A stretch of 64,000 bases of DNA from Sulfitobacter guttiformis (GTDB lineage: Bacteria > Pseudomonadota > Alphaproteobacteria > Rhodobacterales > Rhodobacteraceae). This document shows, piece by piece, positions 54,687-63,473 of this stretch. The stretch is from contig NZ_RAQK01000001.1 of NCBI RefSeq assembly GCF_003610455.1, positions 558,001 to 622,000 on the forward strand. The letters run 5' to 3'. The number at the start of each line of letters is the position of its first letter. The first letter of the stretch is position 1. The notes under the pieces were generated by a model that worked only from the letters and a program-made list of their open reading frames with translations, made no database searches and was not told the origin of the DNA. The translations under genes were made by a program, and so were the position numbers.

Positions 54687-55514
54687 CTAATCTTCGCTGA
54701 TATATGTCGGCCGGAGCACCATGATCGTGGGCTGCCCGGGCAGGCTGTCGCGCCGCACGCTGAGCATGCCGCCCTCTACCTCGACCACTGCGAATTCATC
54801 GCGCATGCCGTCCAGAAAATCATCCAGCGCAAACAGCGAGAACCAGTGCATCGGGATGACGATGCGCGACCGCAGGCGCTTGAGCACGCTGATCATCGTG
54901 GGCTGATCAAGGGTGTAGCCCCCGTCGACAGGTGCCATCACAACATCCAGCCGACCAATCGCCGCGTATTGCTCGTCATTGGGTGCATGGTGCAGATGGC
55001 CAAGATGCCCGATGCACAGGCCCGCCATCTCGAATACAAAGATCGAATTGCCGTTCTCCTCGATGCCCGAAAATTGCGAGCGTATATCGGTCGAAACGTT
55101 ACGTACCAGCACCTCCCCAAGATCGAGCCGGTGCTGGACCCCTTCGCCGAATTCACCCCATCCGGGCAGCACATGCGGGATCGCAGGATCGGGAAAGGCG
55201 GTCCAATGGGTGTCATGGGCGTGGTTCATCGTGACAACATCAGGGATCATTCTGGTGGACCCGATAAACCCTGTAAAATCCGTAACGATATTTAGCCCGC
55301 CCGCAGAGCGAATGAGAAAACTGGCGTGGCCAACATAATGCAGGTCGACCGCCTCCTCAGGCACTGTGCGCAGGGCTGCGCGGTGTACATATTCCATCCC
55401 CTGCGTTGCACCAGCAAGTGCGTGACAATGACTGGGAATACGGGTTGCAGCCGCATTTTGCGCCTGCACTGTCCCCACCATCAACATCCATATGGCTGCA
55501 ATTCTTAAAATCAT
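54687..55514 (-). CDS. Periplasmic MBL-fold hydrolase with variant metal motif
   Basis: About 275 aa. An N-terminal Sec signal (ILRIAAIWMLMVGTVQAQ) is followed by a metallo-beta-lactamase/UlaG-like fold. The loop normally HxHxDH reads HAHDTH in TMNHAHDTHW, so the Asp is one place early. Other expected histidines remain, in GHLGHLHH and IPMHWFS. The start is the ATG at 55514 (a TTG lies 6 nt upstream). The protein is predicted to be exported; the substrate is unknown. It sits alone between an FAD oxidoreductase and a GNAT gene on the same strand. Confidence 0.8.
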   Translation of the reverse strand: MILRIAAIWMLMVGTVQAQNAAATRIPSHCHALAGATQGMEYVHRAALRTVPEEAVDLHYVGHASFLIRSAGGLNIVTDFTGFIGSTRMIPDVVTMNHAHDTHWTAFPDPAIPHVLPGWGEFGEGVQHRLDLGEVLVRNVSTDIRSQFSGIEENGNSIFVFEMAGLCIGHLGHLHHAPNDEQYAAIGRLDVVMAPVDGGYTLDQPTMISVLKRLRSRIVIPMHWFSLFALDDFLDGMRDEFAVVEVEGGMLSVRRDSLPGQPTIMVLRPTYISED

Positions 55515-55696
55515 CTGCAAAACGTAACAGCAGTTTGCGGAAATCCGAAACCCATTATTGGACCTGCGTCATTGCGCCACCGATCACATCAGCCTTTGCC
55601 GCCTGCATCAACGCGATACTGCGTCGGATGCCGCCTTAAATGGAACCATCTGAAGCAAAGCGATGTGGATGACAGCGGAAACTTATGCCCTCCGGA

Positions 55697-56281
55697 TCAG
55701 CTTGCAGTCGTCTTCCCACGACGATCCCCCCGCAGACTGGCGTAAAGCACATGGGTGCGCCAGCGTCCGTCGATCTGCAAATAGCTTTGGGCGACGCCCT
55801 CGTATTTAAAGCCGGACCGCTCAAGCAATCCGCGAGAGGCCGCGTTTTCGGGCAGGCAAGCGGCCTCTATCCGGCTCAGCTCCAGATGCGTGAAGGCATA
55901 ATGCACGACCGTCTCTATAGCTTCTCGCATATATCCCTGCCGCGCGAACGCAGCACCTGTCCAATAGCCAAGTGTTCCCGCAAGCGCGGGACCGCGCCGG
56001 ATATTGTCGAGGGTAATTGCGCCCAACAACATGTTGTCGGACCGTCTAACCAGAAACAGCGGTACCGCCGTGCCCGCATTGATCGAACGGTTGGCCCAAT
56101 AAACACGGTTTGAGAATGCTTTTCGACTCAGGTGGTCTGCCGACCATGCGGGCTCCCAAGGCGTCAAAAACTCCCTGCTTGCACTGCGCAGCGCCACCCA
56201 TGGACGAAAATCATGATGTGCGGGCGCACGCAGCGTCATCCGCGCTGTCTCAATCGTAAGTTTACGCCGCAAGGACAGCAT
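55697..56281 (-). CDS. GNAT acetyltransferase, RimJ/RimL-like
   Basis: 194-aa acetyltransferase of the RimJ/RimL group: the family start VTRLTIETARMTLRAP-like region reads LTIETARMTLRAPAHHDF, a GYWTGAAFARQGYMREAI motif A follows, and ending is PENAASRGLLERSGFKYEG. It may act on a protein N terminus, as RimJ does, or a small molecule. Its start overlaps the stop of the M16 peptidase gene by one base, showing coupling in the minus-strand operon thrC - M16 peptidase - GNAT. Confidence 0.85.
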   Translation of the reverse strand: MLSLRRKLTIETARMTLRAPAHHDFRPWVALRSASREFLTPWEPAWSADHLSRKAFSNRVYWANRSINAGTAVPLFLVRRSDNMLLGAITLDNIRRGPALAGTLGYWTGAAFARQGYMREAIETVVHYAFTHLELSRIEAACLPENAASRGLLERSGFKYEGVAQSYLQIDGRWRTHVLYASLRGDRRGKTTAS

Positions 56282-57543
56282 CAGGCGACGCGCCTGGCCT
56301 CAAGTTCCTCAAGGGTAGGCGCGCTCTCTACAGGACCATAAAGCGCCAATGCAGCCGGTGCAGTTGCCGCCATCCGCTCTGCGAAATCACGGACATCGCC
56401 AGTGGTAACAGCATCAATTTGGGCAATAGTTTCTTCCAGTGCGGGAATACGGTCCCAGATCTGGATCAGGCGGGCCAGACGTTCGGCACGGTTAGAGGGA
56501 CTCTCCAACCCCATCAACAGGCCGGCTTTCATCTGTGCCCGCGCCCGCGCCACTTCGGCGGGAGACATATCGGTCGCTGCGCGCTTCATCTCGTCGATGG
56601 TAATACCCGCAAGCTCTGGCAACTGTTCACCGGACGTTCCGGCATATACCGTCATCATGCCGGTATCGGCATAAGCACCCGCTTGGGCAAAGATGGTATA
56701 GCAAAGTCCACGGTTTTCACGGACCTCCTGGAACAGGCGGCTCGACATCCCCCCTCCCAGTGCGGAAGCATAGATTTGTGCCACATAAATATCGTCGGCA
56801 CGATAGCCGGGACTTTCGAAACCTAACGCAAAATGTGCTTGCTCCAGATCCTTGATCTGGCGGTGCTCCCCACCGGCATAAACACCGGGCAAAGCGCGCA
56901 TCAGCGGCTTTGGCTTCATATCTCCAAACAGTTTCTCGGCCATTGCTACCAACGCATCATGATCAACAGCGCCTGCAGCACTCAGAATCATTTGCTCGGG
57001 CCCGTAATGCTGGTCGATAAATCCTGTAAGGTCCTGACGCGAGAAGTTAGACACACGCTCTGCCGGGCCCAATATCGTCCGACCCATGGGCTGGTCGGGG
57101 AAAGCTTGCTCTTGGAGCCAATCAAAAATCACATCGTCCGGTGTGTCGAGCGCCTGTCCAATCTCTTGCAGGATCACACCGCGCTCAACCTCGATCTCTG
57201 CCTCATCCATCAACGGGTTGCGCAGGATATCCGCAATCACCTCAAGGCCAAGCGGCACATCATTTTCAAGCACCCGCACATAATAGGCTGTCACCTCGCG
57301 CGAGGTATAGGCATTGATATATCCGCCAACGTCCTCGATCGCCTCGGCAATCTGGAGGGATGTGCGTGTCTTGGTCCCCTTGAACGCCATATGCTCAAGG
57401 AAATGCGCGATACCATTCTGGGCGGGCGTCTCGTGTCGGCCCCCTGCGCCGACCCATATCCCGATAGAAGCAGAGGCAAGGCCCGGCATGGATTCAGTTA
57501 CGATGCGAAAGCCGTTTGAAAGGCGGTGGGTTTGAAGGGTCAC
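56281..57543 (-). CDS. M16 family zinc peptidase (processing peptidase-like)
   Basis: 420-aa M16 metallopeptidase. The inverted zinc motif HxxEH is H47-F-L-E50-H51 in IAHFLEHMAFKGT, with a downstream Glu in the EVERGVILQEIGQ region. Both halves of the typical M16 fold are present. It is similar to mitochondrial processing peptidase beta and to Rickettsia/alphaproteobacterial homologues. It starts with GTG overlapping the thrC stop (GTGA) and is followed by a GNAT gene overlapping by one base. The substrate is unknown. Confidence 0.9.
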   Translation of the reverse strand: MTLQTHRLSNGFRIVTESMPGLASASIGIWVGAGGRHETPAQNGIAHFLEHMAFKGTKTRTSLQIAEAIEDVGGYINAYTSREVTAYYVRVLENDVPLGLEVIADILRNPLMDEAEIEVERGVILQEIGQALDTPDDVIFDWLQEQAFPDQPMGRTILGPAERVSNFSRQDLTGFIDQHYGPEQMILSAAGAVDHDALVAMAEKLFGDMKPKPLMRALPGVYAGGEHRQIKDLEQAHFALGFESPGYRADDIYVAQIYASALGGGMSSRLFQEVRENRGLCYTIFAQAGAYADTGMMTVYAGTSGEQLPELAGITIDEMKRAATDMSPAEVARARAQMKAGLLMGLESPSNRAERLARLIQIWDRIPALEETIAQIDAVTTGDVRDFAERMAATAPAALALYGPVESAPTLEELEARRVA

Positions 57544-58928
57544 TGAGCAATCAGTCCTTTGATCTGGGTCTTGAGCGCTTCAAGGTCGTTTGGCACGCGG
57601 GTCAAACGCTCGGGGCGGTCATAAAGGTCGGCCATACGCGGTGGCAAGGGCGGGCGTATGCCTGTCGCTGCTTGCACCGCATCGGGGAATTTGGCGGGAT
57701 GCGCTGTTGCCAATGTGATCATCGGTGTAGCCGGATCACGCAACTCCTCTGCCACCTTCACACCAATGGCGGAATGGGGGCACAGCAACTCGGCGCTATT
57801 TTTAAGTGTCTGTGTAATCGTATTAGAGGTCTCTTCTTCGGAGGCGCGACCGGAGGAATAATGCTCTGACAAAGCCTGTGCTGCCCCTTGTGAGACATCA
57901 AAGCCGCCCTGCCCCAACTCGGCCATGAGCTGTGCCACAGCACCGCCATCACGGTCGTAGGCGTCGAACAAAGCTCGCTCGAAATTGGAGCTGACCTGAA
58001 TATCCATTGATGGGCTAATAGAAGGGTGCACAGTGCTTTTGTGATAACCTTCTCCACTCAGGCAGCGGTGCAAGATATCGTTCTGGTTCGTCGCTACGAT
58101 GAGCTGCTCAATCGGCAGACCCATTTTCTTAGCAATATAGCCTGCAAAAATATCTCCGAAATTTCCTGTAGGGACGGTAAAGCTCACCTTCCGGTCCGGC
58201 GCGCCAAGACTCACGGCGGAGGTGAAATAATAGACAACCTGCGCCAACACACGACCCCAGTTGATCGAATTTACGCCCGCCAGCTTCACGCCGTCGCGGA
58301 ACTCGAAATCGTTGAACATATCCTTGAGGCGGGCCTGACAATCGTCAAAATCACCATCCACTGCCAGCGCATGCACGTTACTCTCTGATGGCGTAGTCAT
58401 CTGGCGGCGCTGCACCTCGGAGACGCGGCCATGGGGATAGAGGATCACTACGTCAACGTTATCAAGGCCACGGAACGCTTCAATCGCGGCTGAGCCTGTA
58501 TCACCAGAGGTCGCGCCGACAATCGTCACCCGCTCACCTTTGCGCCCCAGCGCAAGCTGGAACATCTGGCCAATCAACTGCATCGCAAAGTCTTTGAAAG
58601 CCAATGTGGGGCCGTGGAACAACTCAAGCAGGAAATGGTTGGGTGCCAGCTCCTTAAGCGGGGCGCGGCTTGCATGTCCGAAGCCGGCATAGGCCTTGGC
58701 GATCAGATCGCGGAATTCGGCATCCGTGAAAGTATCTCCGATAAACGGGCGCATCACTGTAAATGCCACGTCTTCGTATGACTGCCCTGCCATTGCTGCA
58801 ATATCTGCACGGCTCAGCTGCGGGATTGTTTCGGGCACATAGAGGCCACCATCACGGGCCAAACCTGTCAGCATTGCCTCCTCGAATGTCAGGATGGGGG
58901 CAGTGCCACGGGTGGAGATATAACGCAT
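57540..58928 (-). CDS. thrC: Threonine synthase
   Basis: 462-aa PLP enzyme that converts O-phosphohomoserine to threonine. The PLP lysine is K112 in GPTLAFKDFAMQL. Other blocks are TIVGATSGDTGSAAIEAFRG, the phosphate-binding loop region, and FTVPTGNFGDIFAGYIAKKMGLP. The length and N-terminal MRYISTRGTAPILTFEEAML are typical of class II (fungal/bacterial-type) ThrC. It lies 3 bp after the SURF1 gene and overlaps the M16 peptidase gene, so it is in a transcription unit ending the cytochrome oxidase cluster. Confidence 0.95.
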   Translation of the reverse strand: MRYISTRGTAPILTFEEAMLTGLARDGGLYVPETIPQLSRADIAAMAGQSYEDVAFTVMRPFIGDTFTDAEFRDLIAKAYAGFGHASRAPLKELAPNHFLLELFHGPTLAFKDFAMQLIGQMFQLALGRKGERVTIVGATSGDTGSAAIEAFRGLDNVDVVILYPHGRVSEVQRRQMTTPSESNVHALAVDGDFDDCQARLKDMFNDFEFRDGVKLAGVNSINWGRVLAQVVYYFTSAVSLGAPDRKVSFTVPTGNFGDIFAGYIAKKMGLPIEQLIVATNQNDILHRCLSGEGYHKSTVHPSISPSMDIQVSSNFERALFDAYDRDGGAVAQLMAELGQGGFDVSQGAAQALSEHYSSGRASEEETSNTITQTLKNSAELLCPHSAIGVKVAEELRDPATPMITLATAHPAKFPDAVQAATGIRPPLPPRMADLYDRPERLTRVPNDLEALKTQIKGLIAQ

Positions 58929-58931
58929 CTG

Positions 58932-59612
58932 TCAGCTCGTCTGTTTGGGCGCACGGCGGGCACGCAGGGTAAAGGCAAGGGTCATCGCAATCCATATCGC
59001 AGCAAGCGAGAACCACGTAATCGCGTATTGCAGGTGGTCGTTTGGAATCGCGCTCGTGTCAACAGGCAGCGGGGACACAGGGGCATCGTCGAAAGACGTC
59101 TGTTTGGCAACCACGAGGACCTCATCCGTGTTCAAAGCCTCTGCCATAGCGGCAACATCGCGGGCAAACCAGATGTTTTCGTTAATGTCGGGCTCGGGTG
59201 TGAATCCGTCAGTTTCCTGCGGCCATTGCAGATTCCCTTGCACAGTCTCGGACCCTTCATGTGCTGGGATATCCAACTGATCGACAGGTGTGAACCCACG
59301 GTCGAGAAGCACGCGCCGCCCCCCCATATCCATCGCGGAGATAATGCGGTAGCCAGCGCCAATTTCTTTTTGGCTAACCAATACGCGCAAATACTCGGAC
59401 GCGACCACGCCTCTGATTTCAACCGGAAGATAAGCATCCTGGACCGGATCAAGGACATCAGGCAAAGGGATCGGTGCCGCTTTAATCCGCGCATCGATGT
59501 CGGCAATGACGCCCAGCTTCCATTCGAGGCGCTGCATCTGCCAAAAGCCGAGCCAGAGAAGGATCGCAGCTCCGCCCACCCCGATGATACCGAAAAACAA
59601 AACGCGACGCAT
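58932..59612 (-). CDS. SURF1 family cytochrome oxidase assembly protein
   Basis: 226-aa inner-membrane protein with one membrane segment at each end (VLFFGIIGVGGAAILLWLGFWQM and YAITWFSLAAIWIAMTLAF) and a periplasmic loop between, the SURF1 layout. Sequence features are LGFWQMQRLEWK, GYRIISAMDMGGRRVLLDRGF and LQYAITWF. SURF1 helps heme a insertion into subunit I of aa3 oxidase. It follows ctaE after a strong terminator hairpin, so it may have its own or read-through transcription, and precedes thrC by 3 bp. Confidence 0.9.
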   Translation of the reverse strand: MRRVLFFGIIGVGGAAILLWLGFWQMQRLEWKLGVIADIDARIKAAPIPLPDVLDPVQDAYLPVEIRGVVASEYLRVLVSQKEIGAGYRIISAMDMGGRRVLLDRGFTPVDQLDIPAHEGSETVQGNLQWPQETDGFTPEPDINENIWFARDVAAMAEALNTDEVLVVAKQTSFDDAPVSPLPVDTSAIPNDHLQYAITWFSLAAIWIAMTLAFTLRARRAPKQTS

Positions 59613-59636
59613 GACAGCTCCCGTGAGCGGTAGGAA

Positions 59637-59669
59637 TGAAAAACGCGCGAGGCATAAAGCCTCGCGCGT
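59637..59669 (-). terminator. Rho-independent terminator after ctaE
   Basis: Perfect 11-bp inverted repeat (ACGCGCGAGGC / GCCTCGCGCGT) with a 5-nt loop. Read on the minus strand it is followed by TTTTTC. It lies 41 nt downstream of the ctaE stop and upstream of the SURF1 gene, so transcription of the oxidase operon would mostly end here. Confidence 0.88.
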
Positions 59670-59709
59670 CGGTGTTTAACTTGTATCGCTAGAGGTGCAA
59701 TACCTGACC

Positions 59710-60519
59710 TTAGTTTCCAGGGATGCCGAAAACGTAGACGGCAAAAAACAGAAAGAGCCAAACCACGTCCACAAAGTGCCAGTACCATGCTGCGGCTTCG
59801 AAACCTACGTGACGCTCGGAAGTGAAGTGACCAGCACGGGCGCGCATCCAGCAGACGAACAGGAAGATCGTGCCGATGATCACGTGGAAGCCGTGAAAGC
59901 CTGTAGCCATGAAGAAGTTGGAGAAGAACTTGTCCCCGCCGAACTCCCAGCCTTCGTGCAGCAGATGCTCGTATTCGTAAGCCTGAAGTGCAGTGAACAG
60001 CAAACCCAAAACTACTGCGATCAGCAACCCGTTCTTAAGGTCGGCACGGTTATTTCCATGAACCAGCGCGTGGTGCGCCCATGTGACAGCACACCCCGAC
60101 AGCAGCAGGATTAGCGTGTTGATCAGTGGCAGGTGGAAAGCATCGACCTGATAAATCACCGGTGGCACATAGGTTGAGCCAAAATACTCGTTCATCGGAT
60201 ACATCGCGTGTTTGAAAAAGCTCCAGAACCACGCAACGAAGAACATCACTTCGGACATAATAAACAGGATAAAGCCGTAGCGCAGGCCAATCTGTACCAC
60301 TGTTGTGTGATCGCCGATCTTGCTTTCCTCAACAACCTCGGACCACCATGCAAAGCTGCAATACAGTGTGCCAACGAAGCCGATCAGAAAAACAAACGGC
60401 GTTACGGAATGCATCCACAAGACACCGCCCGTCAGCATGACAAACGCAAAAAGCGAACTCAGCAGCGGCCAGATAGAGGGGGCTAGGATGTGGTAGTCGT
60501 GATTTTTTGCATGGGCCAT
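59710..60519 (-). CDS. ctaE: Cytochrome c oxidase subunit III
   Basis: 269-aa subunit III of an aa3-type oxidase, with seven membrane segments. It starts [21 protein letters not shown] and includes [23 protein letters not shown], typical of alphaproteobacterial and mitochondrial subunit III, and [21 protein letters not shown] near the C terminus. It is in the operon ctaC-ctaB-orf-ctaG-ctaE and is followed by a strong terminator. The gene for subunit I (ctaD) is not in the window. Confidence 0.96.
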   Translation of the reverse strand: MAHAKNHDYHILAPSIWPLLSSLFAFVMLTGGVLWMHSVTPFVFLIGFVGTLYCSFAWWSEVVEESKIGDHTTVVQIGLRYGFILFIMSEVMFFVAWFWSFFKHAMYPMNEYFGSTYVPPVIYQVDAFHLPLINTLILLLSGCAVTWAHHALVHGNNRADLKNGLLIAVVLGLLFTALQAYEYEHLLHEGWEFGGDKFFSNFFMATGFHGFHVIIGTIFLFVCWMRARAGHFTSERHVGFEAAAWYWHFVDVVWLFLFFAVYVFGIPGN

Positions 60520-60542
60520 GGCGCGCGTCCCTTGTCCTTTTG

Positions 60543-61118
60543 TTAGTTTAATTCAGGTGTCTGGTCTGCCTCGAGGGCGGCATACCCTTCCGGCAAATCA
60601 ATTTCGTAGAATGTATAGGATAGCGTGATGGTATGTATATACTGACCTTCACGATCGCCCACAATTTCGGGGTCAACAAAAAAGCTGACGGGCATTTGCA
60701 CACGCTCGCCCGGGGCGAGGACCTGCTCTTCAAAGCAGAAGCAGTCTATTTTCTCAAAAAACGCGCCGGCCTGATATGGCGTTACGTTATAGGCCGCTTG
60801 CCCCGCGATGGGACGGTCTGTGGGATTATACGCCTCATAGAATGCCAGACCGGTCTCGCCGATGCGTATTTCCATTTCGCGCACAACAGGCTTGAACTCC
60901 CACCCCATATGATTGTTCAGCGAGCCGTCAAACCGTACCTTGATCGTCTGTTCAAGCACTTCGTCAGAGGCCACAGTCGAAATGCCCGGAACACCGCCAA
61001 ATCCGGTAACGCGGCAGAACCAATCATAGAACGGGACGGAGGCCCAAGCGAGACCGCCCATTACCACAACCAATCCTACAGTCTGGGCTACAGTTTTTTG
61101 GGGACCGGTGATTGCCAT
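60543..61118 (-). CDS. ctaG: Cytochrome c oxidase copper-assembly protein CtaG (Cox11)
   Basis: 191-aa copper chaperone for the CuB site of subunit I. An N-terminal membrane anchor ([22 protein letters not shown]) is followed by [13 protein letters not shown] and the copper-binding Cys motif in [10 protein letters not shown]. The rest is the periplasmic Ig-like domain with [10 protein letters not shown]. Its start ATG overlaps the stop of the small upstream gene by one base (TAATG). It lies 23 bp upstream of ctaE. Confidence 0.96.
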   Translation of the reverse strand: MAITGPQKTVAQTVGLVVVMGGLAWASVPFYDWFCRVTGFGGVPGISTVASDEVLEQTIKVRFDGSLNNHMGWEFKPVVREMEIRIGETGLAFYEAYNPTDRPIAGQAAYNVTPYQAGAFFEKIDCFCFEEQVLAPGERVQMPVSFFVDPEIVGDREGQYIHTITLSYTFYEIDLPEGYAALEADQTPELN

Positions 61119-61312
61119 TAGTCAGTGCCTCCTACTGTGGTCTGCTCGCCCACACCTTTTGCTTGTGATGCAGGGAGCTGGAATTCTGCGGACGTAATTT
61201 TGGTGAAAGTAAGAACCATCACCAGCAGGACGAAACCGCCCAACATCAGTCCAACACCAATGTTCAGGCTTTTGCGGCGTCCATGAATTTCATGTTCAGG
61301 GCGAAGGGCCAT
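61118..61312 (-). CDS. Small single-span membrane protein in the cta operon
   Basis: 64-aa protein, MALRPEHEIHGRRKSLNIGVG, then one membrane segment (LMLGGFVLLVMVLTFTKITS) and a short periplasmic tail. The ATG at 61312 overlaps the ctaB stop by one base (TAATG), and its own stop overlaps the ctaG start by one base, so all three are coupled. It sits at the same place as the small unnamed orf between ctaB and ctaG in Paracoccus-type operons. Its role is not known; an oxidase-assembly or stability function is inferred from position. Confidence 0.85.
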   Translation of the reverse strand: MALRPEHEIHGRRKSLNIGVGLMLGGFVLLVMVLTFTKITSAEFQLPASQAKGVGEQTTVGGTD

Positions 61313-62250
61313 TACCAGCCTCCAAATCCAACAGGTTTCAACAGCGCTTCCAACAGGATCGCGCCAAAATGGGCAAACAGATACCACAGCGAAAGGCGGA
61401 AAAATTTTCGCTCGGTGGCAAAGTTATCGACTTCGCACATATCCTCGTCCCGCTTCCAGATGTCATACGCACCCTTGAGGAAAAGTGCATTCAGCACGAG
61501 TGCGGTTGCCAGATATATCCAACCGCCAATTCCCGTGAAGGCAGTACCGACAGCAAGGATCACCAGCAACACCGTGTAGGCGAGGATGTGATTACGCGTC
61601 ACGCGGCGTCCGTGGGTCACGGTCAGCATCGGAACATTCGCATCATCGTAATCGTTGCGCATGAACAGTGCCAGCGCCCAAAAGTGCGGCGGCGTCCACA
61701 TGAAAATAAGCGCAAACATCAACCATGGCTCAAGGACCATGATGTCACCGGTCGCAATGATCCACCCGATCACAGGCGGAAATGCACCAGCAGCCCCACC
61801 AATCACGATATTCTGCGGCGTGGACCGTTTCAGCCACATGGAATAGGGAACGACGTAGAAAAAGATAGTAAAGGCGAGCATGAAACCAGCGAGCAGGTTT
61901 GCGCTGAGCGAAAGCATCATTACCGACAGGCCGGAGAGGGCTACACCAAGATACATCGCGGACTGCGCCGTCACCTTACCTGCGGGAATAGGCCGCTTAG
62001 CAGTGCGCTTCATCACGGCATCAATATCGGCATCCCACCACATATTAAGAGCGCCGGATGCCCCTGCCCCAATAGCCAGAAATAAAATGGAGGCAAAACC
62101 GACAACTGGATTAACGCCAACCGGCGCAGCCAACATCCCGACAACTGCCGTAAATACCACCAGTTGCATCACACGCGGCTTCATCAGCGCGTAATAATCG
62201 CTCAGTTGTGGATCGTTCTCGAAGCTTTGGGCATTTGTCACGTCGGTCAT
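61312..62250 (-). CDS. ctaB: Protoheme IX farnesyltransferase (heme O synthase)
   Basis: About 312 aa, UbiA-type prenyltransferase that farnesylates heme B to heme O for the aa3 oxidase. Prenyl-diphosphate site motifs are seen in NMWWDADIDAVMKRTAKRPIP and the second acidic loop YDIWKRDEDMCE. It has about nine membrane segments. The ATG at 62250 is preferred over a GTG at 62301. It is coupled by TAATG to the small orf and ctaG and lies 113 bp after ctaC with a stem-loop between. Confidence 0.95.
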   Translation of the reverse strand: MTDVTNAQSFENDPQLSDYYALMKPRVMQLVVFTAVVGMLAAPVGVNPVVGFASILFLAIGAGASGALNMWWDADIDAVMKRTAKRPIPAGKVTAQSAMYLGVALSGLSVMMLSLSANLLAGFMLAFTIFFYVVPYSMWLKRSTPQNIVIGGAAGAFPPVIGWIIATGDIMVLEPWLMFALIFMWTPPHFWALALFMRNDYDDANVPMLTVTHGRRVTRNHILAYTVLLVILAVGTAFTGIGGWIYLATALVLNALFLKGAYDIWKRDEDMCEVDNFATERKFFRLSLWYLFAHFGAILLEALLKPVGFGGW

Positions 62251-62332
62251 TGTCCGGTCATCCCAATTTAATCGTGTGGGGGCAAATCTTGCGTGCAGCA
62301 CCGCGCAGGGTCAATTGCGGGGCCACAGATGT

Positions 62333-62360
62333 GAAGGCGGGGCTACGTTCCCCGCCCTTC
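62333..62360 (-). terminator. Stem-loop between ctaC and ctaB
   Basis: GGCGGGG and CCCCGCC form a 7-bp GC-only stem with a 7-nt loop, extended by GAA/TTC past a one-base bulge. It lies a few bases downstream of the ctaC stop. There is no U-run on the minus strand, so partial termination or mRNA stabilisation of ctaC is more likely than full termination. Confidence 0.45.
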
Positions 62361-62363
62361 TCT

Positions 62364-63263
62364 TTAGTCAGCAGATGCGACTGTAACGGTCGGAACAATA
62401 CCTGCGTACTCTTCTTTCGCACGGCTCAACCATTGGGCGTACTCGGCTTCTGAAACAACTTTAACCGTGATCGGCATGTATGCATGTGCCTGACCACAAA
62501 GCTCGGAGCACTGGCCAAAGAAAACGCCCTCTTTTTCTGCTTTGAACCACAGCTGTGCCAAACGGCCCGGCACGGCATCCTGCTTCACGCCAAACGCAGG
62601 GATCGTCCAAGCGTGTATCACGTCCGAGCCTGTCACCTGCATCACAATCGTTTTGTTCACAGGCACAACAACCGCTGTATCGGTCGCAAGCAGCCATTCG
62701 CTCTCAGAATAACCGGCGGCTTCAAGCTGCGCTATCACTTCAGGTGTTTTCATGTTCTCGCCGCCAAGCGCCGGAGCACCGATCATGTAGCTGTCAAAGC
62801 CAAAATCGTCGTCGACGTACTCGTAGGACCAATACCACTGGTTACCGATCGCCTTGATTGTGACGTCAGCAACAGGAATTTCCTGCTGACGGAAAAGGAT
62901 CGGAAGCGACCAAGCACCAATCGCCACGAGGATCACGATTGGCACAACCGTCCATGCAATCTCGACGGGTGTGTGGTGGGTGAAGGACGCAGGAGTCGGG
63001 TTACGCTTGGCGTTATAGCGGAAGGCAACCCAGAGGATCAGCGCGGTCACAAACACTGTGATCACACTAATGATCACAAGAATCATACCGTCGAGCCACT
63101 GAAGATCAGTCGCAAGCTCGGTTACTCCGGGCTGGAAGCCCATCAAACCGTCAACAGGCTTTCCGATGATCTCAAGGCCTTGTGGATCAATGCTTTGTGC
63201 CCATGCTGGAAGGCTTGTAAAGCCAGCCAAAAGACCGGCAAGTGTGAGGTGCTTTGTCATCAT
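62364..63263 (-). CDS. ctaC: Cytochrome c oxidase subunit II
   Basis: About 299 aa subunit II of aa3-type oxidase. A signal peptide ([20 protein letters not shown]) is followed by two membrane segments and a periplasmic CuA domain: the aromatic patch [32 protein letters not shown], and the copper ligands in [13 protein letters not shown] (C-x3-C-x3-H-x2-M). The start ATG at 63263 has AGGA 5 nt upstream. It heads the minus-strand cta operon and is divergent from tldD, with about 210 bp of promoter region between them. Confidence 0.96.
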   Translation of the reverse strand: MMTKHLTLAGLLAGFTSLPAWAQSIDPQGLEIIGKPVDGLMGFQPGVTELATDLQWLDGMILVIISVITVFVTALILWVAFRYNAKRNPTPASFTHHTPVEIAWTVVPIVILVAIGAWSLPILFRQQEIPVADVTIKAIGNQWYWSYEYVDDDFGFDSYMIGAPALGGENMKTPEVIAQLEAAGYSESEWLLATDTAVVVPVNKTIVMQVTGSDVIHAWTIPAFGVKQDAVPGRLAQLWFKAEKEGVFFGQCSELCGQAHAYMPITVKVVSEAEYAQWLSRAKEEYAGIVPTVTVASAD

Positions 63264-63473
63264 ATTCGTCCTGATTTTCTTGACCCTAAGTGGCTTATCC
63301 CGACAGGGATGCTGCCCTGCCGTTGTAATCTTGCGCCTTACAATCATATTCTGGTTACGAAAGAAAGTCCTATGCTTGCGTCAGATGGACGCGAAACGCA
63401 CCGCCGAATTGCCATTCCCTTTAACGTCACGATGATCGTCCCCTTCCCTTCCCGCCTAACGGAGCTTACCCAG

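Noticed and set aside
54648..55295. 215-codon plus-strand frame opposite the MBL gene
   Set aside because: It lies opposite a signal-peptide-bearing MBL protein and shows no ribosome site or domain.
61369..62085. 238-codon plus-strand frame opposite ctaB
   Set aside because: ctaB with prenyltransferase motifs is on the minus strand in a conserved operon. The plus frame is rich in His, Arg and Gln, as expected from GC-rich complementary sequence.
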